Source: CAVYHJ01 sp963768165 [NCBI: uncultured bacterium] (lineage in GTDB: Bacteria > UBP4 > UBA4092). From it: 64,000 nucleotides of DNA. The position numbers and the translations under genes are program-made. Of the stretch, positions 9,672-17,209 are shown piece after piece (the stretch's first letter is position 1; the number at the start of each line of letters is the position of its first letter). The notes under the pieces were generated by a model. The model ran no database searches. It saw nothing but the letters and a program-made list of their open reading frames with translations, and was not told the DNA's origin. Location of the stretch: NCBI GenBank assembly GCA_963768165.1, contig CAVYHJ010000002.1, forward strand, positions 62,001 through 126,000, read 5' to 3'.

Positions 9672-10577
9672 ATGAAGAAAGTTAAAGTTTTAATACCGGC
9701 GACTACAACGAATTTAGGACCGGGATTTGATTGTCTGGGGTTGGCGCTCACGCTGTATAACACAGTTGAATTGAGTTTACGAAAAGGCAATTCACTGTTA
9801 GACATTACCGGTGAAGGCGCTGGAGAATTAAACCATAAGAAATCCAATTGGGTGGTACGGGGAATTGAGAAAGTTTATGAGATATTGGGGGAGGAGTGTC
9901 CACCGGTCCATTTGAAATTAGACAATCGGATACCTCTTGCCCGAGGATTGGGGAGCAGTGCGGCAGCTTATTTGGGTGGATTAATCAGTGCCAATGAGCT
10001 TACCGGCAGGAAACTTTCCGAAGAAGAAATATTAGAATTGGCAGTGGCTCACGAAGGTCATCCCGATAATGTGGTTCCCGCGATACATGGGGGATTGGTA
10101 ATATCCTGTAAGACGAGTGAGAAAACCTTATGGGTGAAGTGTAAAAATCCTCTAATCCCCTCTATATTAGTTGCCATTCCTGATTTACAGATGGGGACCA
10201 AAGAATCACGTGCCATATTACCCAAACGAGTTGCTTATACCGATGCAGTATATAACCTGACCCGCACAGCTTTATTGGTTAGCGCACTGACAGAGGGACG
10301 CTGGACATTATTACGTGAGGCAATGGATGATCGCCTGCACCAACCTTATAGGGATACTAAAAATAAATTAATCTCCCGTTCTATTTTGGGAGCTTATAAA
10401 GCCGGGGCATTGGGTGCCGCTCTATCCGGTTCCGGTTCTTCGATTGTAATTTTTATTCCGAGAGGAAATAAGCAAGCCGGGAAATCCATTCAAAAAATCT
10501 TTGCAGAACACTCTATTCCCGTCCGGTTATTGAATCTGAAAATGGATAATCGAGGGTTAAGAGTTATCAAAAAGTGA
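9672..10577 (+). CDS. thrB: homoserine kinase ThrB
   Basis: This enzyme phosphorylates homoserine with ATP in the threonine pathway. The 301-residue protein is a GHMP-family kinase. The N-terminal substrate motif PATTTNLGPGFDCLGLAL lies at residues 9-26. The ATP-binding loop is PLARGLGSSAAAYLGG at about 88-103. The C-terminal glycine-rich motif GALGAALSGSGSS is at about 243-255. The length equals that of typical bacterial ThrB. The start has an AGACTGGAG Shine-Dalgarno sequence. No other threonine gene is adjacent. Confidence 0.95.
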   Translation: MKKVKVLIPATTTNLGPGFDCLGLALTLYNTVELSLRKGNSLLDITGEGAGELNHKKSNWVVRGIEKVYEILGEECPPVHLKLDNRIPLARGLGSSAAAYLGGLISANELTGRKLSEEEILELAVAHEGHPDNVVPAIHGGLVISCKTSEKTLWVKCKNPLIPSILVAIPDLQMGTKESRAILPKRVAYTDAVYNLTRTALLVSALTEGRWTLLREAMDDRLHQPYRDTKNKLISRSILGAYKAGALGAALSGSGSSIVIFIPRGNKQAGKSIQKIFAEHSIPVRLLNLKMDNRGLRVIKK

Positions 10578-10675
10578 AGTTATTCCAATTATTCTTCGGA
10601 TAAAAATAAATAATGGCATTGACAAAAGGCGCAATTCCTCCTATTGTCATTTTCTTAATGTAATAAAGAGGTGAT

Positions 10676-12169
10676 ATGAAACGCGAATTACAAAAGATGA
10701 TGAATACGGATTTGGGTATCCTGATTATCGGCGGTGGAATTACCGGCGCAGGTATCGCAAGGGATGCAGCCAATCGAGGGATTAAGGTGGCTGTTATTGA
10801 GAAGAATGATTTTGCATGCGGTATGACAAGCCGTTCTGCCATGCTGGGGTATGGAGCGTTTTCTATTTTTGAAGATAAATCCGGTTCTTCCTTGAAAGAA
10901 TCTCTCCATGAACGAATGGTATTACAATTTATTTCTAAGGATATTACTCATCCTGTGACTTTTCTGACTCCCTCCTATCAAGGTGACAAATCGAAATTGT
11001 CTCATAATAATTTTGGGTTCACTATGTATAATATGTTCGCGGGAGCCAAGAAAGTGCAACCACCCCAATCGATCACTACGGATGAAGTATTGAAATTAGA
11101 ACCGAACATTAGTAAGGAAGGATTACTTGGGGGATTGAAGTATGAGGATTCTTATACAAGTCCAGAACGGTTGGTCATTTCCAATCTTTGGGATGCTTTT
11201 GAGCATGGAACGCAAATCGCCAATCATTGTGAAGCGGTATCGTTTTTACAGGAGAATGGGAAAATCATTGGCGTTACAGTGAAGGATTTATTGGATGGGA
11301 AGACATACGAGATTAAGGCGAAGATTGTGGTGAATACGACCAGCTTCGGGAAAGAAAAGAACTCATTCCCGACGCAGAAAATAGGTGAATGGGTGAAAGA
11401 GATTACGCTGGTTGTTCCTAAATTTACGGAGAAGGCAATTTTGTTTTCCAATAAAGACCACCTATTTTATGTCATACCCCAAAATGAATACTCGATAATC
11501 GGGACTACAGTGGGAAAGTTTAAAGGAAATCCTGATGAAGTCCGTGTTATGGATGAAGAAGTTAAATCTCTGTTGGATGAAGTCAATCGAGTTATGCCAT
11601 CAAAGAATTTGAAAAAGACAGATGTATTATATGCCTATGCAGGTGTCCAGCCTTTGAATTGGAAATTTAATATTCATAAAAAAGAAGGCTTTGGATTAAT
11701 TGTTATTGCTGTCATAAGCGGAAAACTAGGGAGATACCGGTTAACAGCTCAAGAAGTTGTTGATCTTATTCATTATGAATGTGGCGTCCCACAGGAACGG
11801 AAATGTCAGACGGATATTCAACCTTTGTTATACCAGAAATTTCCCAGTGAACAGGAAGCGTATTTGCGGTTGCAGGATGTGTTTGAGAAATCTCCGGCAT
11901 TGAATACTTTGTTAAAGAATGAAAAGATTGTTAAAGCGAATGAATATAAATTTCGCGTGGCACTGGCCTGTGAATTGGAAATGGCAAGAACTCCGGCGGA
12001 TTTCCTGTTACGGCGGTCCAATATAGGGTTCCGTCAAGGATTGGGATTGGATATTCTTCCCATCATTGCAGAGCATATGGCGTCATTCTTTGGCTGGAAA
12101 CCGGAAGAAAAACAAGCTCATATTGAGAATTATAAGAATTATGTTGCAACAAATTTAGCTATACGCTGA
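10676..12169 (+). CDS. GlpD-like FAD-dependent oxidoreductase (divergent glycerol-3-phosphate dehydrogenase family)
   Basis: The 497-residue protein starts with a dinucleotide-binding fold (LIIGGGITGAGIARDAANRG, about residues 17-36). It matches the GlpD family along its length, including EKNDFACGMTSRS and a C-terminal helical cap (LRLQDVFEKSP onward). GlpD oxidises glycerol-3-phosphate to DHAP at the membrane. The segment that is normally SSKLIHGGxRYLE reads SAMLGYGAFSIFE here, so the histidine and arginine usually found in that pocket are missing. The substrate may therefore differ. It is preceded by the strong Shine-Dalgarno AAGAGGTGAT. The gene stands alone, with no glycerol kinase or facilitator nearby. 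Confidence 0.75.
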   Translation: MKRELQKMMNTDLGILIIGGGITGAGIARDAANRGIKVAVIEKNDFACGMTSRSAMLGYGAFSIFEDKSGSSLKESLHERMVLQFISKDITHPVTFLTPSYQGDKSKLSHNNFGFTMYNMFAGAKKVQPPQSITTDEVLKLEPNISKEGLLGGLKYEDSYTSPERLVISNLWDAFEHGTQIANHCEAVSFLQENGKIIGVTVKDLLDGKTYEIKAKIVVNTTSFGKEKNSFPTQKIGEWVKEITLVVPKFTEKAILFSNKDHLFYVIPQNEYSIIGTTVGKFKGNPDEVRVMDEEVKSLLDEVNRVMPSKNLKKTDVLYAYAGVQPLNWKFNIHKKEGFGLIVIAVISGKLGRYRLTAQEVVDLIHYECGVPQERKCQTDIQPLLYQKFPSEQEAYLRLQDVFEKSPALNTLLKNEKIVKANEYKFRVALACELEMARTPADFLLRRSNIGFRQGLGLDILPIIAEHMASFFGWKPEEKQAHIENYKNYVATNLAIR

Positions 12170-12485
12170 TTACAAAGAATGAGGAGTATTCAAAAAATCC
12201 AGTGGTGCCATAATTGTCTTCTTAATTTGGATTTGTTCCTGTCTCTAAAAATAATTTTATTGTAGTGGTATCACCTGTTTTGGTAAAGTTTAGAAACATT
12301 GATTCAGTAGTATGTTAGATAAATAATAATGTGTTTGGTAAAGGACGTATATCGGTGGCCGGGGAATAGGGTAACAGAGAAGCATTCTTAGATTTACGAC
12401 TTCTGAATGAAGATTGATAAGACTTCAAGGGAAAGCTTGTTCAAATCAAGCCATTATTAGCCCTCCAAGATTTAAAACACAGGGA

Positions 12486-12517
12486 TGCAATGAACGAGAG
12501 CGGTCTCGTTCATTGCA
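12486..12517. repeat. dispersed palindrome, ATGAACGAGA family, copy 1
   Basis: Two perfect 14-base arms (TGCAATGAACGAGA and its complement) enclose the loop GCGG. The same core arms ATGAACGAGA/TCTCGTTCAT, with a different 4-base loop, occur at 63698-63729. It has no T-run, so it is not an obvious terminator. It lies in the gene-free stretch 12170-13052. Confidence 0.8.
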
Positions 12518-12589
12518 GATTCGCTGGTGACTCGTGGAAGAACCGTATAAAACTGCTAAAAATGAGTTAAAAAAGAGGTTTTTCGAGAA

Positions 12590-12800
12590 GTTTCTAAAGG
12601 AGCATAATGTTTGTTTTTTTGCCCTTTTTGAATTAGAGTGACACAACTTCCACCTGTTTGATTCAACATACCAGATTCTCGTCCATGATCGCCACCTCGA
12701 GGAACTGTTTAACCCGTTACTGACCGATCATCTTACTTCCCTTTTCAAGTTTTCTTCCCATACTCCCAATCCCGACTTAAGACTTTACCAATATTCATTT
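12590..12800 (-). mobile_element. decayed, internally deleted copy of the IS5-family element
   Basis: Bases 12635-12740 align by eye with 28120-28230, the 3' end of the transposase gene of the intact IS. Examples are CCAGATTCTCGTCCATGATC against CCAGATTCTCGGCCATGACC, and the shared GACACAACT preceding. The next bases (12741-12778, TTTTCTTCCCATACTCCCAATCCC) match 29108-29137, upstream of the transposase start. The middle ~880 bases are therefore deleted. Terminal repeats are barely recognisable, which indicates an old copy. It has no coding capacity. Confidence 0.72.
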
Positions 12801-13052
12801 GTTTACCAATTGGATTAAATCACAGATGAAAAGGTTTGGAAAGAGCGGTTGTGTGATGGAGGTAAGAAAAAGTATACAAAAAGGGACAATATACCCAAAA
12901 GGTACAGTGAAAGAGTACAATTTTGCAAAGTTGGGGAGTGGTAATTTGAGCAACTATAATTTTATCAATAAGGTAATGAAATATATCCAGGTTGGCACAT
13001 GCCATGCAAATTAGAGGGTTGTAATAATTCTCTTAGAAAGGAGAAAAAAGAT

Positions 13053-13499
13053 ATGAAAAAGATAACAAAAATCGGGCTAACAGGATTACTGATAGCGAGT
13101 TTAGGAATCGGGGTGGTTCAAGCCATTCCAGTTGTGCCGAGAGTGGCACCAGTCGCGAGAGTTCGTGGGACAATAGTACACCGTCCATATTTCGCGCCAA
13201 GAGCATATTGGGGACCACGGTACTATGTACCAGGAGTGTCTCTAGATTTCTATTACGGACCGGGTTATATACCTGCGCCAGTACCGGGAGTAGCAGTTGA
13301 TCTGGGTTACGCACCGGGACCTTATTATTATGGTCCGGCCTACTATCCTTATGGTTATCCAGGGCCAGTACCCCGATTGCGGGCATTACCGCCAGCACGA
13401 TTTAGAGGCGGATTTGTTCCGGGACCCCATCGAGCAGCGCCGTTCCGAGCCGTACCAGGTCCACGAGCATTTGCTCCGAGAGCGTTACCTCATCGGTAA
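13053..13499 (+). CDS. secreted Pro/Tyr/Gly/Ala-rich low-complexity protein
   Basis: The start ATG at 13053 has a good AGAAAGGAG site. The 148-residue product opens with a signal peptide (MKKITKIGLTGLLIASLGIG, cleavage near VVQA). The mature part is almost entirely low complexity. It has tandem VPRVAPVARV-like stretches, then YYGPGY, YAPGPYYYGPAY and similar Tyr-Gly-Pro repeats, and a basic Arg/Pro/Ala-rich tail ending APRALPHR. It contains no cysteine. Similar small secreted proteins occur in many Gram-negative bacteria as presumed envelope or periplasmic proteins of unknown role. A factor-independent terminator follows at 13519-13553, so it forms a single-gene transcript. Confidence 0.8.
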   Translation: MKKITKIGLTGLLIASLGIGVVQAIPVVPRVAPVARVRGTIVHRPYFAPRAYWGPRYYVPGVSLDFYYGPGYIPAPVPGVAVDLGYAPGPYYYGPAYYPYGYPGPVPRLRALPPARFRGGFVPGPHRAAPFRAVPGPRAFAPRALPHR

Positions 13500-13518
13500 A
13501 TGGATTTGAGAAAATAGC

Positions 13519-13553
13519 AGACTGGTCCTGAGAAATCGGGACTGGTCTTTTTT
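13519..13553 (+). terminator. factor-independent terminator of the Pro/Tyr-rich gene
   Basis: In RNA, AGACUGGUCC pairs with GGACUGGUCU (10 pairs, two of them G-U wobbles) across a loop of about ten bases. The run TTTTTT follows immediately. It overlaps the stop end of the receiver gene on the opposite strand. Confidence 0.7.
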
Positions 13554-13962
13554 ATTGAATTTCGTTCAACGGTATTTTCTTAGGAGAAGGGGGAACATGG
13601 TAGAGTAATTTATTGACCTGTTCCATGATTGCATTCATGGTAAAAGGTTTTTGCAAAATCGCGGAAATACCCATACTTTTTAACCGTTCGTCTACTTCCT
13701 CAACCGTTTTGACCGTAATCACAATTACTGGAACATTTTGTAATTGTGGAACGGAACGGATAGCCTCACAAAATTGATACCCGTCCATGTGGGGCATTAA
13801 GATATCCAGAATAATCAAATCCGGTTCGATTACCTGCGCTCGTTGAAATCCTACGAATCCGTCCGACGCGGTGACGACTTCAAATTCCCAATGAAACAAA
13901 ACTTGCAGGATTCGCACAAGGCTGGGATCATCTTCCACAATTAAAATCCTGTGTCTGAGCAT
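13552..13962 (-). CDS. stand-alone response regulator receiver (CheY-like)
   Basis: This 136-residue single-domain receiver carries the acidic pair in ILIVEDDPS (residues 6-14), the phospho-acceptor aspartate in LIILDILMPHMDGYQF (about residue 54), and the conserved lysine in QKPF (about 104-107). It has no output domain. It lies 45 bases downstream of a second receiver gene on the same strand. No histidine kinase is nearby, so the phosphodonor is elsewhere. Single-domain receivers act by protein-protein contact or as phosphate relays. The target is unknown. Confidence 0.9.
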   Translation of the reverse strand: MLRHRILIVEDDPSLVRILQVLFHWEFEVVTASDGFVGFQRAQVIEPDLIILDILMPHMDGYQFCEAIRSVPQLQNVPVIVITVKTVEEVDERLKSMGISAILQKPFTMNAIMEQVNKLLYHVPPSPKKIPLNEIQ

Positions 13963-14007
13963 AAATATCGTTCTACACTTTAGAGAATAACCGAATGGAA
14001 TCGGGCT

Positions 14008-14442
14008 TTATTCCAGACTTAATATATCTTTGTAAGACAAGGTTTTTTCTTTAAAAGGAACGGGGGCCAGGAGCCGATTAATTTCATTGACGACTTCATC
14101 AAGATTAAACGGTTTTCGAACATAAAGATCCGCACCTTGTTGAAAGGCAGTCGTTTGGTCTTCCATAGAGCCGTAACCAGTGATAAAAATAACAATAGTA
14201 TTATTGGTTTTACGGGAATGCTTGATGGCGTCACACAACTGATGACCGTTTAACAGGGGCATCTTCACATCCAACAGAACCATATCCGGTTCACATCCTT
14301 GAACTTTTTGCAACCCGGAATATCCGTCATGTGCCATCACCACTTCATAGTTTCTCGATAACGCTGTTTTCAATACCAAACAGATATCTCTATCATCATC
14401 AATAACCAATATCCGATGCTGTTTCACGGGAATTTTTCTCAC
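14008..14442 (-). CDS. stand-alone response regulator receiver (CheY-like), second copy
   Basis: A 144-residue receiver domain with acidic pair ILVIDDDRD (residues 11-19), phospho-acceptor aspartate in MVLLDVKMPLLNGHQL (about residue 58) and conserved lysine in VRKPF. It resembles the neighbour at 13552-13962 in layout, including a short C-terminal tail after the lysine helix. The pair probably arose by duplication and shares a transcript. No DNA-binding domain is present. Confidence 0.9.
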   Translation of the reverse strand: MRKIPVKQHRILVIDDDRDICLVLKTALSRNYEVVMAHDGYSGLQKVQGCEPDMVLLDVKMPLLNGHQLCDAIKHSRKTNNTIVIFITGYGSMEDQTTAFQQGADLYVRKPFNLDEVVNEINRLLAPVPFKEKTLSYKDILSLE

Positions 14443-14540
14443 TCCACATTGAGTTTATTACCTAACTTTCAAAATTGTAGTATAGCACGAGATAAATAAT
14501 CTGACTATTTTTCAACCTCCCATCTCCCCCTTTCCAAATT

Positions 14541-14569
14541 TTGTTTTGAAATTGAGACTTTGCTATAAT
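14541..14569 (+). promoter_or_regulatory. sigma70-like promoter for the lone GspF-domain gene
   Basis: TTGTTT (14541-14546), a 17-base spacer and a perfect TATAAT (14564-14569) lie upstream of the gene at 14610. The start would be near 14576, giving a leader of about 35 bases. Confidence 0.6.
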
Positions 14570-14609
14570 CGTGTGGGTTTCTATCCCGGTCAAGAGCATC
14601 GGGAGTCTC

Positions 14610-15158
14610 ATGATGCAAAAATTAACTAAAGTTAAAAGAGTATCCACCGAAAATAAGGTGCAACAATTGGTACAAGAAGCGGTTTTTTTTGAAAAGTTTA
14701 GCGAGCTCGTCCGCGCGGATGTTCCATTATTGCACGCGCTGGAGGTCGCAGCGACTTCTCTGCGGGACAGAACTCTACAATCGCTGTTTTTACAAATGAT
14801 TCCGAAACTGGAGCAGGGACAAAGTCTCACAGACGTTTTCAAACAATATCCGGAATGTTTTTCTTCATTTCAATTGGCGATCATCGAGTCGGGTGAAAAA
14901 GACGGTCATCTGGAAGAAGGCTTTACACGGGCGGCGGAGTCTATGAGACATGAAGCCGAATCTCTGGAAATGAGCGGAACCTCTTCAGAACTTCCAACGG
15001 GGCGTACCTTACTCCGAACTCCGGCAGACCACCTTTCCAAAATCAGCCGGGAACTTTCCATTATCAGTTCGCATTTAGCCAATGTCAGCCAACAGTTATC
15101 CCACTTATACAAAGGTTCCCATTCATCCAATCACAAGAAAGCGAAACCGAAACGATGA
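14610..15158 (+). CDS. stand-alone GspF/PilC-type cytoplasmic domain protein
   Basis: I chose the ATG at 14610, which follows GGGAGTCTC; a second ATG comes at once. The product of 182 residues matches the first cytoplasmic domain of GspF/PilC inner-membrane platform proteins. It has FFEKFSELVRADVPLLHALEVAA (about residues 23-45) and EQGQSLTDVFKQYPECFSSFQLAIIESGEKDGHLEEG. Normal GspF proteins have two such domains joined by transmembrane helices and are about 400 residues. Here there are no membrane segments, and the protein ends in a helical, basic tail (KKAKPKR). No other secretion or pilus gene is adjacent. It may be a solitary adaptor that docks on an assembly ATPase, but that is inference. 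Confidence 0.72.
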   Translation: MMQKLTKVKRVSTENKVQQLVQEAVFFEKFSELVRADVPLLHALEVAATSLRDRTLQSLFLQMIPKLEQGQSLTDVFKQYPECFSSFQLAIIESGEKDGHLEEGFTRAAESMRHEAESLEMSGTSSELPTGRTLLRTPADHLSKISRELSIISSHLANVSQQLSHLYKGSHSSNHKKAKPKR

Positions 15159-15192
15159 TTTCCTTTTATTGTAATCAAATGAGAGGATTGGC

Positions 15193-16104
15193 ATGCTGAA
15201 ATCCATTCTAATCAGCATGCGTCCCAAACAATGGACGAAAAATTTAATCCTTTTCGCGGGAATTGTCTTTGCGCAGAAACTAAGCGATACCCCCTTGTTG
15301 ATTCGGAGTACCCTGGCATTCGTCATATTTTGTCTCATTTCCGGCGCGATTTATTTAATCAATGATATCGCAGACGTTCAAGAAGACCTGCAACATCCCC
15401 GCAAAAAATACCGGCCAATCGCCTCCGGTCAACTGTCCATTTCTACCGCTTTCATTGCTGCCGTGGTTCTTGTAGTTATTTCCCTCACCGTTTCATTTTA
15501 TTTAAACAACCCCTTTGGCATTTGTGTCCTCGCCTATTTTCTCATGATGCTGTTCTATTCTTTTTTATTTAAACACCATGTGATTCTGGACATACTCATC
15601 ATCGCCTTGGGATTTGTGTTACGGGCGTATGCCGGCGCGGTGGTCAATGCCCAAGTGTTTGCGTCCCAATGGCTATTGATTTGTACTTTGTTTTTAGCAC
15701 TCTTTTTAGCAATCAGCAAACGGAGGCATGAATTGCTTCTTTTGGAAGATAACGCTAACTCTCATCGCAAAGTATTATTAGAATATTCACCGGAATTCCT
15801 CGACCAGATGATGGCGATCGTGACTTCAACCACGGTAGTGGCATATGCCCTGTACAGTATTTCGGGAGAAACCATCAGGAAATTTCATACCCATTCTTTG
15901 ATTCTCACCTTTCCTTTTGTGGTGTATGGAATTCTACGTTATCTCTATTTAGTTTATAAGCGAGGAGAAGGTGGGGAACCGGAAAATATTCTTCTAAAAG
16001 ACAAACCGACTATTATAAATATTGTGATTTGGTTACTATTAATAATTTTGATTCTTTATTCGAAAATTAATTTCGATGATATATTCCATTTTGGAGGAGA
16101 CTAA
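15193..16104 (+). CDS. UbiA-type prenyltransferase, decaprenyl-phosphate phosphoribosyltransferase-like
   Basis: This 303-residue polytopic membrane protein has about eight hydrophobic segments. The N terminus SMRPKQWTKNLILFAG and the metal motif NDIADVQEDLQHP (about residues 56-68) are those of the UbiA branch that includes decaprenyl-phosphate 5-phosphoribosyltransferase. The second conserved acidic region is replaced by KRRHELLLLEDN (about 176-187), also as in that branch. Such enzymes make polyprenyl-phosphate-linked pentose donors for cell-surface glycans. No epimerase partner gene is adjacent. Its 3' end overlaps that of the convergent proB gene by four bases. Confidence 0.8.
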   Translation: MLKSILISMRPKQWTKNLILFAGIVFAQKLSDTPLLIRSTLAFVIFCLISGAIYLINDIADVQEDLQHPRKKYRPIASGQLSISTAFIAAVVLVVISLTVSFYLNNPFGICVLAYFLMMLFYSFLFKHHVILDILIIALGFVLRAYAGAVVNAQVFASQWLLICTLFLALFLAISKRRHELLLLEDNANSHRKVLLEYSPEFLDQMMAIVTSTTVVAYALYSISGETIRKFHTHSLILTFPFVVYGILRYLYLVYKRGEGGEPENILLKDKPTIINIVIWLLLIILILYSKINFDDIFHFGGD

Positions 16105-17207
16105 TTTTCGTCCACCAGAATAACCAGATTATCCCGATGCACCGCTTCATCATACCCACGATGGCCGAGTGCCACCTGGATTTGCGTAGACTTTAATCCT
16201 TTGATTTTGTTCAATTCATCTGTATCGTAATTCACCAATCCCCGTGCAATTTCTTCTTTTTGTAAATCAAGAATTTGAATGACATCCCCCGGCTTAAAAC
16301 TCCCTTCAATCTTCACAATTCCGGAAGGCAATAAACTTTTCCCTTTTTCGAGAAGCGCGCGTTTTGCCCCGTCGTCAATGGTAATCCGATTTTCGGAAAC
16401 ACCACTCCCATAGGCGATCCAGCGGTCTCTGGAAGATAGTTTTTTCTTTTTGTCAGGCATAAATTTGGTACCAACCGAATCCCCCTGTGCAATACGATAC
16501 AGAATATTTTCAGCCATACCATTGGCAATCACCAGGGTCACTCCGGATGTAATTGCTATTTTCGCCGCCTGCAATTTTGTAACCATTCCACCGGTACCCA
16601 GTTCATTTCCCGTTCCGCCTGCCAATGCTTTTAATTCTTCTGTGATATGTTCCACGATAGGAATAATTTTTCCGTCCCTGGCGTAAAACCCATCCACATC
16701 CGTCAGTAGAATCAACAAATCTGCCTCGACTTTACCGGCAACCCGCACGGATAAGGTATCATTATCCCCAATCTTCAATTCATCCACCGCCACCGTATCA
16801 TTTTCATTGATAATGGGTACGACATCCAATTCAAGCAAACGCAACAATGTGTTTCGCGCGTTCAAATACCGCCTGCGGTCTTTTAAATCCGCTTCCGTTA
16901 AGAGAATTTGAGCAACACGCATTTTGTAATTTCTAAAAATCTCGTCGTACAGATGCATCAATCGAGATTGTCCAATAGCCGCCAATGCCTGCCGGTCCGG
17001 TACGGTTTTGGGTCTCTCTTCCCAGCCCAATTCATCCATTCCCGCACTAATGGCACCGGAACTTACAATCAATACTTCGACCTGGTCATGACGCAATTGA
17101 GAAATTTGACGGGCGAGCCGGTTCACCAGTGTAGAATTCAATCCACCTTTTTCCGCGCTTAACAACCGAGAGCCAATTTTAATAACAATACGTTTATATT
17201 CAGCCAT
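16101..17207 (-). CDS. proB: glutamate 5-kinase ProB with PUA domain
   Basis: The first enzyme of proline synthesis, which phosphorylates glutamate with ATP. The amino-acid kinase domain spans residues 1-260, with KIGSRLLSAEKGGLN at the start, the conserved SSGAISAGMDELGW (about 48-62), and the substrate region INENDTVAVDELKIGDND. A PUA domain follows at about 278-355 (ALLEKGKSLLPSGIVKIEG onward). The length of 368 matches the two-domain form. Two bases separate its start from the obg stop, so the genes are co-transcribed. The usual partner proA is not in the window. Confidence 0.96.
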   Translation of the reverse strand: MAEYKRIVIKIGSRLLSAEKGGLNSTLVNRLARQISQLRHDQVEVLIVSSGAISAGMDELGWEERPKTVPDRQALAAIGQSRLMHLYDEIFRNYKMRVAQILLTEADLKDRRRYLNARNTLLRLLELDVVPIINENDTVAVDELKIGDNDTLSVRVAGKVEADLLILLTDVDGFYARDGKIIPIVEHITEELKALAGGTGNELGTGGMVTKLQAAKIAITSGVTLVIANGMAENILYRIAQGDSVGTKFMPDKKKKLSSRDRWIAYGSGVSENRITIDDGAKRALLEKGKSLLPSGIVKIEGSFKPGDVIQILDLQKEEIARGLVNYDTDELNKIKGLKSTQIQVALGHRGYDEAVHRDNLVILVDEN

Positions 17208-17209
17208 GG

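Larger units (their letters stand above)
12170..13052. other. gene-free region between the GlpD-like gene and the Pro/Tyr-rich gene
   Basis: No convincing gene lies here. The stretch holds the ATGAACGAGA hairpin (12486-12517) and the decayed IS copy (about 12590-12800). Short open frames, such as the one at 12799-13014, have no ribosome-binding site or recognisable protein character. The last ~30 bases hold the AGAAAGGAG Shine-Dalgarno sequence of the next gene. Confidence 0.6.

Noticed and set aside
9461-9847. minus-strand frame across tRNA-Ser
   Set aside because: Antisense shadow of tRNA and thrB.
12446-12646. 66-codon minus-strand frame covering the ATGAACGAGA hairpin
   Set aside because: Its codons simply read through a palindrome and IS debris.
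12799-13014. 71-codon open frame with a basic peptide
   Set aside because: No Shine-Dalgarno sequence, no recognisable fold, and located at the edge of a decayed IS.
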